Source: Schoenoplectus triqueter
Taxonomy: Eukaryota; Streptophyta; Magnoliopsida; Poales; Cyperaceae
Assembly (NCBI GenBank): GCA_964058805.1
Contig: CAXKVV010000531.1
Coordinates: forward strand, 1-34,359
DNA: 34,359 nucleotides
Direction: 5' to 3'
Shown here: piece by piece, positions 23,246-32,693 of the stretch
Layout of the letters: each line of letters starts with the position of its first letter
Position numbering within the stretch: position 1 is the stretch's first letter
Made by a program: the position numbers and the translations under genes
The notes under the pieces: model-generated
The model's database searches: none
The model's input: the letters and a program-made list of their open reading frames with translations, nothing else
Told to the model about the DNA's origin: nothing

Positions 23246-23832
23246 GCCAAATTGGAGACTTCTCTAACCATTACTGGTGACAAGTTGGAGCTGAAGCTTT
23301 ATGGTTACAATGACAAAATCCCAGTTCTATTGTGGAAAATTATTTCATCGTGGTATAACTTCTCTCCGAAACTTGATAGGTTCATGATCAGGGTACTATT
23401 TCTTTTATTTTAAATTCCCTTAATTTCATTTGTGTCGTCCTTCACATTTTATTTTAAAAGCAATAAGGAGATTGCAAATCTTTCAGGTTATAAAAGAGAA
23501 TATGGAGAGATGTTACAGAAACACAAACATGAAACCTAGTAACCAGGCAAGTAGATTTGTTGCCTTTTATACCGAATCTTTTATCCCAGGTATTGTACTA
23601 TTTCATCCCATAATCATTAAGAGGATAAATTGTAGCTGAATGAATGAATATGTTATGGATCTGCAGTTGTATGTGAGGGCCTGTGCCATGGGAATTTATC
23701 AGAAAATGAGGCTGTTAAATTATCAGAGATTTTCACAAGCACCTTAAGTGCAAAACCATTGTCAGATGAATTGAAATCAACTCTTTATCTAGTAACTGCT
23801 CTTATAGATGAGCCGTATTTTGACAGGCTAAG
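23246..23832 (+). pseudogene. Relic of a second nardilysin-like gene (three exon pieces)
   Basis: Pieces 23246-23392, 23487-23589 and 23667-23832 encode AKLETSLTITGDKLEL..., VIKENMERCYRNTNMKPSN... and [19 protein letters not shown]... These align with exons 13-16 of the gene at 11850. Introns between the first two pieces are kept, so this is a genomic copy and not a processed one. All three pieces splice in one open frame with GT-AG borders and end in the same phase (AG/GT) as intact exon 16. There are deletions: about 20 residues from exon 14, and everything between ELK and LIDEPYFDRLR, including the exon 15/16 intron. There is no start codon, no zinc domain and no 3' exons, so an active enzyme is impossible. 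The wording (VIKENMER, NTNMKP) is closer to canonical plant nardilysin than the intact neighbour is. Confidence 0.85.
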
Positions 23833-24033
23833 GTAATTGTTACACTAAATCCAAGGGCATCGTTGTGGTAGCATCATCAGCATGACATGTAATAAGGAGA
23901 GCAGAAGGAACGAACGATCAATCTTGGTCGGAGGAAGCACATGACATGGTCGGAGGATCAGATGGGTCAAACTCAAATATCAGAAATGGGATTAGAGCAC
24001 ACATGCGCCTGTTCCCAAAGAGGCAAAGAAATA

Positions 24034-24184
24034 TAAATTGAAATATGCTGAGAAATATATATTCAATTTTATATATTCAATTTTATATATTTAAATTGAA
24101 ATATAAATAAATATCTAATTTTTTTATATTTTGAGGATAAATATTTAAATTGAAATATGCTGAGAAATATATATTCAATTTTAT
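24034..24184 (+). repeat. 39-bp direct repeat, period 112
   Basis: The segment starting TAAATTGAAATATGCTGAGA is present perfectly at 24034-24072 and 24146-24184, separated by AT-rich text that itself repeats TTCAATTTTATATATT. Confidence 0.85.
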
Positions 24185-25692
24185 CTATTTAATGAGGTAG
24201 TTGGAGAGAACTACATGAAATCTGGGTCTTTGGTAAACTTGTCGGAAAATTGAGATTGTCAGCGCAGGAAATATGAACGCAAGTAGTCCAAGTGTCCAAC
24301 CCAAATTAATATATCGTCGTGATTCATATGGCATAGTAGCACCGCTAATCCAGTTTTTTCTGCGTTAATTTTATTTCAAAAAAATGGTCCATTTCTATGT
24401 GAACTTTTTTTTTTTCTTCTTCTTCTTCTTTCTGGGAGGGGAGGGTGTTCGATGTTATTATGTCAGTTAGACGGTCCTAAATATTGAAATCATTTTTATA
24501 CATTATGCAAATATATATTCCAGGATTTAACTGAGACAAATAATTGAACGATGGATCTTTTGAATACAATAAGATTAATTTGTTTTTATGGAAAACAAGA
24601 AAGACAACCTCAAACGAAAAGCAACATCAAACATAAATTAGATTTTTTTTTTACCTTCTGTCTTTTACTAATCAAACTGCAAAAAAAAAAAACAATTCTG
24701 ATAATTTTACATTTTGAAAAGGTTCATGAATCAAGATTGTAATAATTTTAGTTTTATATTTTATTTATTTATTGATATGTTCTTTTCATATTTAGGTTGA
24801 GCTCTTAGCCTTGTGCATATTTTTGCTCTGGCCACTCGTATATTAATTATCAAGTAGACTTTTAATTCATTTTAATTTTCGTTTAAAATTTCTCTATCTT
24901 ATATTTAAATAATTGTACCCATAAATAGAGATATCCAAATTCCAAATTGACATTCAATATGAATCGACACCGGTTATATCAATTTAGCACAATTTGAGGA
25001 GTGGATAGCATGTGGCAGCGGTTGCAAACATGTGGACATGTAAACATGAACGCTAGCATATTTCTTTCTAGTGATTTTTTTATGTAACAGAAATTACTGA
25101 AGGACAAAGGGCATTGGCATGTTGCTATATATACATTGAAAGACTCAAAAAATTGGTTGACTAACAACAATTTTTAGATGATCAATATTTGTTTTGATTT
25201 GTCAAATGTACTTCGGCTTTTATTAGAAGATGACTTATTTAAACTCATTTTTTTAACCTTCTAAAATAAATGGTCGTCTTTACTAAAATTTACAGTCACT
25301 ATTTGAACTTTGAAATTAATTTTTTAAACCATTTTAAAAAATATCACGTTGTTGAAATAAACGTATCTTTTTTGTACTTCAAAAAGAGAAAAAGTTTATG
25401 ACCAACTATTTTTTTTAACAGTTAACACTGTACCGTTCTTTTTTCTCTATTACGTGGGGATATTCTCAATTTAATTCTCCTCGTATTCTAAGTTAATTTT
25501 TACATCCTATATCGTGCATTAATTGATTGCAAGCTTCCAAAAAGTATAGCAAAATAAGGACGCAACTCCCCGACTCCCCATGTGACGATAACATGGCGGG
25601 CCCTCCTTTTGTAAGAATTTTTAATTAATAGAATTTCTTTTGGACAGAAAATATCATTTATGTCAAATCGAATTAAATATTATTTCTTCATG

Positions 25693-25720
25693 AATATATA
25701 TATATATATATATATATATT
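25693..25720. repeat. AT dinucleotide microsatellite
   Basis: An uninterrupted run of alternating A and T of nearly 30 bases after GA, ending at TTACG. Confidence 0.85.
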
Positions 25721-26208
25721 ACGTTTTTAGTAGCATATTGACCGAAATGCTATCAGTCTAAATTTTATTTTTTTATATTTGACATTTTGATTTAAATAGA
25801 TTAATAAAATCATTATATTATAATATTATAGAATATTAATTTCTATCATTCTTGAAATTATGTTACTATATTTAATGATTTTTAAAAGATAATCTTCAAA
25901 TAAAAGAAAATTATAAAAAAAATATATGTCAAAAATAGTCATTTTTTAAAAATCTTCAAGTACAGAGTAAAATAATTTTAAATATAATAAAAATTAGTAT
26001 TCTACAAGATTATGACATAAATTTTTTATTGAGTTACTTAAATTAAAATTTTAAATGTGAAAAATTAAAATTAAAATTAATAGTGTTTCAGCTGAAGTGC
26101 TAATGAAAACATGTATTTTAGTAATTTGCTATTATATGATATATTTTTATTCTTTCAACTCATCCACTAGTGTTTTTTGTGAAATTTAGAAAGGAGTATT
26201 GATTTGCT

Positions 26209-26226
26209 GGGGGGGGGGGGGGGGGG
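26209..26226 (+). repeat. Homopolymer of 18 G
   Basis: Eighteen consecutive G's in a very AT-rich surround, between GATTTGCT and CGTTATGG. True length is uncertain because such runs are hard to sequence. Confidence 0.85.
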
Positions 26227-26710
26227 CGTTATGGACAACCTCAAACGGTGGATTTTCTATTTTCATTGCAATTCTCGTAAGCAGTGACAATAAATAATTT
26301 TTCTCTCTGTATATAAAGAGTTAGACTATGTTGTTACATGTAGTATGGATGATTATGAACTATTTTTTCGTCTTTAAAGTTTAAATGATCGATCTGATCA
26401 ATTAAAATATTTTTCATATAAAAATCTTGATGGAGATCAAATTTTATATTATTTTTAAAAAATTACTATTTTTTTAAGATAATTAGAAAATCACTTAATT
26501 TAATTTGAGTCATCCAAAAGGAGTGTTTTTTAGCTATTTTAAAAAAACAGTAAGAATTTCTAAAAAAAATATAAATTTTAGTCTCTAACTAGATTTTCGA
26601 ATGAAAAATATTTTGACCGGTCGGATTGATCATGTAAAATTTGAAGACCGAGAAACAGTTCGTAGAACACGGATCATCCATGCTATGCATAATACTGTAT
26701 CCTAACTATA

Positions 26711-26722
26711 TCTCTCTCTCTC

Positions 26723-26752
<30 letters not shown>
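26711..26752. repeat. Perfect compound microsatellite hairpin (TC)6(TA)9(GA)6
   Basis: TC, TA and GA runs follow each other so that the whole 42 bases are self-complementary. It ends just before the foldback element at 26765. Confidence 0.9.
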
Positions 26753-26755
<3 letters not shown>

Positions 26756-26764
26756 TAAAGATAC

Positions 26765-27152
26765 CGTGAGCTTAAGCTCACGAAGGCTTTCTGTGAGTTT
26801 AATTCAAAAAGTATATCAAATCATCTCCAAAATTTGATTTTTCACTCTCATTAAAATTTTCATATTGAAATCTTATGGGGTACAAAATTTTAGAATGTTT
26901 TGAGTTTTCTAAGTCGCTCTTTTTAATTTTTGAAAATAATGTACAAACATTGAATATTTTATTATTATTTTTAGAGCCGATTTTCAAAAATTAAAAAGAG
27001 TGAATTAGAAAACTCGAAACATCCCAAATTTTTGTACCTCATAAGATTTCAATATAAAGAATTTAATGAGAGTAAAAAATTCAAATTTGGAGATTATTTG
27101 ATATATTTTTTTAGTTAAACTCACGGAAGGCCTCCGTGAGCTTAAGCTCACA
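26765..27152. mobile_element. Foldback element with 173-base arms (MITE-like)
   Basis: The left arm 26765-26937 and right arm 26980-27152 are inverted copies around a 42-base loop. Matching blocks in order are CGTGAGCTTAAGCTCACG, GAAGGC(T/C)TTC, GTGAGTTTAA, ATATCAAAT.ATCTCCAAA, CTCTCATTAAA, ATTGAAATCTTATG.GGTACA, GAGTTTTCTAA and CTCTTTTTAATTTTTGAAAA. The terminal block is itself a palindrome. The flanks AGTAAAGATA (before) and AGTATATATA (after) agree at 8 of 10 positions and may be a worn target duplication. No transposase is encoded. If transcribed, it would form a long imperfect hairpin. Confidence 0.8.
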
Positions 27153-27169
27153 GTATATATATGCACATC

Positions 27170-27298
27170 ATTTTCAAAAATTAAAAATAATGACTTAGAA
27201 AACTAGAAGCATCCCATAAAATTTTCATCTAAAGAATTTAATGAGAATGATAAATTAAAATTAAAAAATAATAATATATATTTTTTAGTAAAGTTAAT
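27170..27298. mobile_element. Truncated third copy of the foldback arm
   Basis: ATTTTCAAAAATTAAAAA, then GACTTAGAAAACTAGAAGCA, CATCCCA, TAAAGAATTTAATGAGA and TTTTTTAGT follow the right arm of the 26765-27152 element in the same order, with internal deletions and loss of the palindromic end. Just beyond it, CTATCTTTATTTTCTCTCTC mirrors GAGAGTAAAGATA left of the main element, which suggests nested or rearranged insertions. Confidence 0.6.
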
Positions 27299-27700
27299 GC
27301 TATCTTTATTTTCTCTCTCTATATATGTTGATGATTATATCTATTTAATAAATGTATAACTAATAAAAAAAATATATAATTAACTGTAAGTATAAGTTTT
27401 TAGCTGTCACCAAGAAAACATTCAATTTATTGCGAAATATATCAGCAATTTTTTTTCCCTTGCAGCCCTATTTTTCCGAAGAGATGATTCCTAATTTTCT
27501 TATTTTGAATCCAACGGGGCTCGAGGAGAGTTGGTACTTGAACCGGAACCAGACCGGCACCGGCTGCATGTGCGCTTGATTCCATAACCGCAGCAATCAG
27601 TTTCAGATTTTTCTTTTTTTATTATTTTTTCTTTTGCTTTTGACATGGGCCTGACTCCCCAAGCCCATAAAAATATTTACAAGATAAAATTAACTGAAAC

Positions 27701-27874
27701 AAACCAACCCAGCCCCACACATGTGACGCCTCTTACTGGTATACATCTCTATATATAGACCAACTTGATCACTGCTATTGCTACTGCTACTGCTAAGCAT
27801 CAACAAAAACCCAATCACACCTCACAAAAGCTACTCTCAACACTTTTGAACTACTGAGTTGTGCTCATACCAGA
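27701..27874 (+). promoter_or_regulatory. Promoter and leader of the expansin gene
   Basis: A TATATATA box at 27750-27757 sits about 120 bases before the ATG, implying a leader of roughly 90 bases. CACATGTG (27718-27725) is an E-box palindrome containing the PIF/bHLH-type core CACATG, about 25 bases upstream of the TATA box. Light, auxin or brassinosteroid control through bHLH factors is known for expansins and is an inference here. A small CTACTG/CTATTG repeat lies in the leader. Confidence 0.55.
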
Positions 27875-29158
27875 ATGGCGGTTGCAAAGTGCCTCTTCTC
27901 CTTTGTCCTCCTCTTTTACACCTCTTCCTTCTTATCCAATTTACCAGGTGCAAGTGCTGATTATGGTGGATGGCAGAATGCGCATGCGACATTCTATGGT
28001 GGCGGTGATGCATCTGGGACTATGGGTTAGTAAACTTGTTCTGATCACACTTCCATCCTAAATCAGCAATCAGTCATATTAATTAAAGCCTCAATCTTCA
28101 AATTGTAAAATTACTGATACAATTTTTTTTTCATTTTTAAAAATTCTTTTCTGAACATTTACAGGAGGGGCTTGTGGATATGGGAATTTATACAGCCAAG
28201 GATATGGGACCAACACCGCTGCTCTCAGCACCGCATTGTTTAACAATGGGCTGAGCTGCGGTGCATGTTATGCGATGAGGTGTGCCAATGATGCAAGGTG
28301 GTGCCTACCTGGTACAATTACTGTCACAGCCACCAATTTCTGCCCCCCAAACTATGCTCTGCCAAATGACAACGGTGGGTGGTGCAATCCCCCCCTTCAA
28401 CACTTCGACCTGGCCGAGCCTGCTTTTCTGCAAATTGCACAATACAGGGCCGGAATTGTGCCCGTCTCCTTCAGAAGGTTAAATTCATTCATTTGTTATG
28501 GCAACCTGTAATAGAAACACATATTGGGGGATTGACAGAAAGTTAATAAAAATTAGACCTAGAATTTTCTTTTTATAATTGAAAAAGATAATTAGCCTAT
28601 CTATGAATTAAATTGAAATACTTCAATCTTGTGGCTAAGCTGGAAACAATAGAAAATCAATTGCATGTGAATTTGTTACACTGAATAAAACAGTGATCCG
28701 TGAAGTATGTAACTTATACAGGACAGCGGTAATCATATTAAAATTAAGAAATTGAAGGCATCGATACGACGTCCCAAAACAACAGCAACTTTATTTTCTT
28801 TTCCAACAGAGAAGGGCAATATTAAAGTAAAAAAATAATTTGTAAAAACTGCAGGGTGCCATGCATGAAGAGAGGAGGAATAAGGTTCACAATCAACGGC
28901 CACTCCTACTTCAACTTAGTTCTGATCACCAACGTAGGCGGTGCCGGTGATGTGCATGCGGTTTCTATCAAAGGATCAAGGACCGGGTGGCAAGCAATGT
29001 CACGCAACTGGGGCCAGAACTGGCAAAGCAATTCTTACCTTAATGGTCAGGCGCTCTCCTTCCAAGTCACCGCTAGTGACGGACGCACCGTCACGAGCAA
29101 CAGTGTCGCACCGGCCGGGTGGCAATTCGGCCAGACATTCCAAGGAGGCCAGTTTTAG
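27875..29158 (+). CDS. Alpha-expansin (cell-wall loosening protein)
   Basis: Exons 27875-28025, 28165-28477 and 28855-29158 give 768 bases (255 aa). Expansins are secreted and loosen non-covalent cellulose-hemicellulose contacts at acid pH during cell growth. Residues 1-28 are a signal peptide (cleavage probably after GASA). Domain 1 starts at [19 protein letters not shown] and holds the cysteines of [26 protein letters not shown] and GGWCNPP, plus the HFD motif at residues 130-132. Domain 2 (cellulose-binding, group-2 grass-pollen-allergen fold) shows [38 protein letters not shown] and the end [13 protein letters not shown]. Length, intron positions and all key residues look normal for EXPA genes, so it should be functional. 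I cannot name the exact paralog. Confidence 0.97.
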
Positions 29159-30241
29159 GATTCAAAACTTTCATGGTAACATGGTAAAGAAAAACAGGGA
29201 GAGATTATTCATTCCGAGTTGGGTTTATGGCATATTGGAATGTGTTAAGAATTTGATAAGTGCGGAATTCCGGGCTGGTTCTTTGCTGAGGTGGCTAATA
29301 AAGCACCCGCACCGCAGAGGCCCCAAAGAGGCTGTCACTGGATGAGACATACAAATTATTATTTTAAATTCGTATATATATTGGGAGTGTTTGAGTTTTA
29401 TTTTATTTCATGAACGATTTAGCAGTTCATGATAAGATGCGTGTAAGAATATTAATATTATTTACTTAGAGCTTGCAAGTTCTCTCTCTTACATTGTCAA
29501 ATTTTATTTAGTAATTATCAATTTATTTTCAGTGATTCATAGAATATATAAAATTAGATAATTATTAAATTTTATCAATCTCTTTGATAAATCATGTCAG
29601 TGCGTCATCTATTGCTTTGCGTCCGAAAAAATATATGAATATACTATTTGACATTGTCAACAATGTCTTGATTTTTTATTATTATCTATTCAAAGTGACG
29701 TGTCAACTTACAAATTCAATTGACAATTATAGAAACTTAGATGCTCTAAAGATAAGCAAGAAAGAAGTATAGAAACTAAACTTCAATTCATTTCACATCA
29801 CTTCTTGATTACAACTTACAAGGATGATGTGAATATTTATAGCCAATTAACCCCATCTACCACCCTAATTATCCTAAACATCGTCTCAAAACAATCCATT
29901 AATTATCACCATTTATTCTATTTACTATTACACCCTATATCATTACATCACTGATTTTTGTTATTTTACATCCTATCCCTCTTGAAACATGATTTATTAG
30001 AATTAGACGTATAATTGAACCGGTACAATGATTGATTGATGTATTTTTTTGAGCCCAAATTAAGCCCAAAAACGAGAAGATGGATGGATGTAGACAGGTC
30101 GCAGGATCTTCTGCAATTAAATTGACGGTATACTGGACACGGAGAAAGATCTCTACCGTCCATATCACAAGAAGCATTCTTTAGATGTAACGACAAATTT
30201 TTATCTGGAGATAATCCTCGCGTATGTGCAAGGGCCAAGGG
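29159..30241. other. Expansin 3' region and spacer before the macro-domain gene
   Basis: An AATAAA signal occurs near 29298. The rest is AT-rich with no coding pattern. Two minus-strand frames at 29935-30274 overlap the macro-gene promoter and have no recognisable domain. Confidence 0.55.
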
Positions 30242-30247
30242 CACGTG
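30242..30247. promoter_or_regulatory. G-box CACGTG upstream of the macro-domain gene
   Basis: The perfect core CACGTG in GGGCACGTGCA lies 50 bases before the ATG at 30297. It is a binding site class for plant bZIP and bHLH factors. Function here is inferred. No clear TATA box is seen nearby. Confidence 0.5.
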
Positions 30248-30296
30248 CATTCCATGCCGTTTCGCTCCAGACATTTCCAGTGGGTATCAGAATCAA

Positions 30297-32074
30297 ATGC
30301 TCAGCGCGAGCAGTTCCGCTTCACTATTCGTGTTCGCCAAATCCGGCGCTCGCTCCCTCCTCCCCCTTCTCCGATCCTCCGTACAAGTTTCGATTCGAAG
30401 CTTCCAGAAGAAGAATCCTCTCGCTCCTCCGATCGGTTCAACCATGGACCCGGTTCGCCACGCTTCCACTGCGCCGGTCGCTAGCTTCCAGTTGTCTCCT
30501 TCAAGAGCTCTCAAGCTTCAGAAAGGGGACATCACCGTCTGGTCCGTCGATGGTTCCACTGATGCAATTGTGAGTTCACTGATTTCTGTTATTTTACATT
30601 CTTTTCGCTTTTGAAATTTTATTTATCACGATTAGTCAATAATTTATTGTAATTGTATAGCAAACTAGCAATTCATAAAAGAAGAACAGGATGAAGGCCA
30701 AAAGGGGATCTTAATTAGCGTTTAAAACCCTGTGGTATATATTGGATGCATATATAACTAGTCCCACATGCTGCAAGCTATTATTTTTCTTATATGATAT
30801 ATTTTACTTTTACAGTCCTATCTAATTGATTATTATCTAGGTAAATGCAGCTAATGAAAGAATGCTGGGTGGTGGAGGTGTAGATGGAGGTAAATTTATC
30901 AATTTGTTCTTGGGAGGAAAACAGGCATTAAACATTTGTATTGTATTTCATACCTTGAATAGTAATATTTCAAATACTTGTGCTTAGCCATACATAGAGC
31001 TGCTGGACCGGAACTTTTGGAAGCATGTAGGAGAGTACCAGAAGTTAGTGCAGGTGTGAGATGCCCCACTGGAGAAGCCAGAATTACCCCGTCAGCAATT
31101 ACATCCTCATTTTTTTTTATCTAATCTATTATACATCTTGTTATGTGATTCCTTACCTTTTTAACGAGAACAAAATATTTATTAAATAGAGCTTTTCGGC
31201 TTCCTGTGGCTTATGTGATACATACTGTCGGACCAATTTATGACATGGATAAGCATCCTGATGTTTCCTTGAGAAATGCTTACAAGTAATGTTTTAATAT
31301 CATCAGAATTTTCTTGTTCCTGTATTTACGAATTTTGGGTATCATTTTTAAATAACAGCATGCGCTCATTTCAGGAATAGTCTGAAGATCGCTAAAGAGA
31401 ACAATGTTCAGTATATTGCATTCCCAGCTATATCATGTGGCATTTATCGGTACTGGCCTACAGATCTGAACCTTTTTAGGATTAGTTTCTGGAGTACCTT
31501 CTGCTGATGTGGTGGATGCAACTCATATGTTTCTTTTAAAATGTTGTAGTTTTCCTTACAAGGAGGCTTCGAGAATAGCTGTATCTACGGTGAAAGAATT
31601 CTCAGATGGGTTGAAGGAGGTATGCAGCACTTATATCATTCTCTAATGAATTTTGCACTAAAACTTACTGATATTACACTGATTATCAAATTATCAAATA
31701 TAGCCAAATTATTGTTCCATTTTGTTGAGTATTTTAAACACTTTAATACGAGTGATGATAATTTTAGATTTATTCTATAACAAGAACATCTAAGCAATTC
31801 CATGTTTTTTGTTTTATTTCCTTTTTTTTCAAGGAAAACATCTGATAAGCTTTATGAATTTCTTTTCCAAGTGTAAACCTACACTCAAAGGTTATATCTA
31901 GGACCCTTTTTTTTGCAGTATTAATATCAAAAGGTAATCCATTATCAGTTGAAAGTACTATTTTACTTTCGTTCAGAAATTGCAAAATATTTTGTTTGCT
32001 TGCAGGTGCATTTTGTTTTATTTTCCGATGAGCTTTACAACATATGGGTCGAGACTGCACAAGAACTGCTTTAG
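30297..32074 (+). CDS. MacroD-type macro-domain protein (ADP-ribose hydrolase family)
   Basis: Exons 30297-30569, 30841-30889, 30988-31090, 31190-31285, 31375-31449, 31550-31619 and 32006-32074 give 735 bases (244 aa). The family binds ADP-ribose and removes it from acidic residues or from O-acetyl-ADP-ribose. The signature VNAANERMLGGGGVDGAI (residues 92-109), with Asn96 and Asp106, is that of MacroD enzymes. HTVGPIYD, AFPAISCGIY and a C-terminal VHFVLFSDELYNIW follow. Residues 1-49 are Ser/Leu/Arg-rich with no acidic residue, like a mitochondrial or plastid transit peptide; a second in-frame ATG at 30444 (MDPVRHAS) would give a cytosolic form. Residue 199 is Arg where MacroD proteins usually have Gly (GxxGxP loop). 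The Arabidopsis counterpart is annotated as an Appr-1-p processing family protein. Confidence 0.93.
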
Positions 32075-32627
32075 GGCTTTTATTTCAATAGTTTGTGTGC
32101 CTAAGTGTGCAAGTAGAGATTAGTATAGTATGATAAAATAGCTTGATTATGGGTGCAGTTTCATTTTCTTAAATTTATGGTACTGCAGACTTTGGTAGCT
32201 TAATACGAGAATAAGGTCGATCATGTTTTTGTTTTAGTGAGTTTGGTCGTCTATTTTTATAATACTTTTACTGTGATAGTACATCCTTGAAGATGAAATA
32301 ATGAGATCTATATCTTTTGTGAGTTTGGATTCCGGAATTTTTGGACTCAGTTCTCTTAAATCGCATAAGAAGAGGCCAGTGGTCCACTGCTAACATGGAA
32401 CTGAAGCAAGAATAAAAAAAAATGCTCTTTGTACCTCTTGCCCAAGTTATTGACAGAAATTATTCCATGCTCAAATTTGAATTGGCGACAGGTTTAACCA
32501 TAGTTTGCCACACCCAAATTTACAAGCCTATGATCTATGTACATCTATTATTAACTCCAAAACCAAAAAAAAAAAAGCAAAAGTTTATTTGCACTAGGCG
32601 TCGTGTTCATGCATTTGTGAACTAAGA
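32075..32627. other. Shared 3' region between convergent genes
   Basis: The macro-domain gene (plus) ends at 32074 and the ancestral reticulon stop (minus) is at 32628, so this stretch must contain both 3' untranslated regions. There are no other features apart from an A-run at about 32563-32576. Confidence 0.6.
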
Positions 32628-32693
32628 TCATGAAGCTTTTTCTTTTTTGAAGCCTTTGGATAGTCTGCTGATCACATTTTGATCAACCACTTT
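32628..32693 (-). other. Former C-terminal coding tail of the reticulon gene, now past the premature stop
   Basis: On the minus strand, directly after TAA 32694-32696, the same frame reads KVVDQNVISRLSKGFKKEKA and a last Ser before TGA. The KVVDxNVISRL pattern and Lys-rich end match the normal end of plant reticulons, so this was coding until recently. It shows little decay beyond the single stop. Confidence 0.75.

Larger units (their letters stand above)
23837..27700. other. AT-rich spacer with small repeats, no genes
   Basis: No coding pattern. Contents are listed separately: a 39-bp direct repeat, an AT microsatellite, an 18-G run, a TC/TA/GA hairpin and a foldback element. A CTT-rich patch lies near 24415-24435. 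Short frames here are low complexity. Confidence 0.6.

Noticed and set aside
23246..23832. Separate working gene rather than a relic
   Set aside because: Although the frame is open, there is no start codon, no zinc-binding half and no downstream exons within reach.
28941..29345. 134-codon plus-strand frame overlapping expansin exon 3
   Set aside because: It is a shifted frame over a well conserved expansin exon and has no signal or family of its own.
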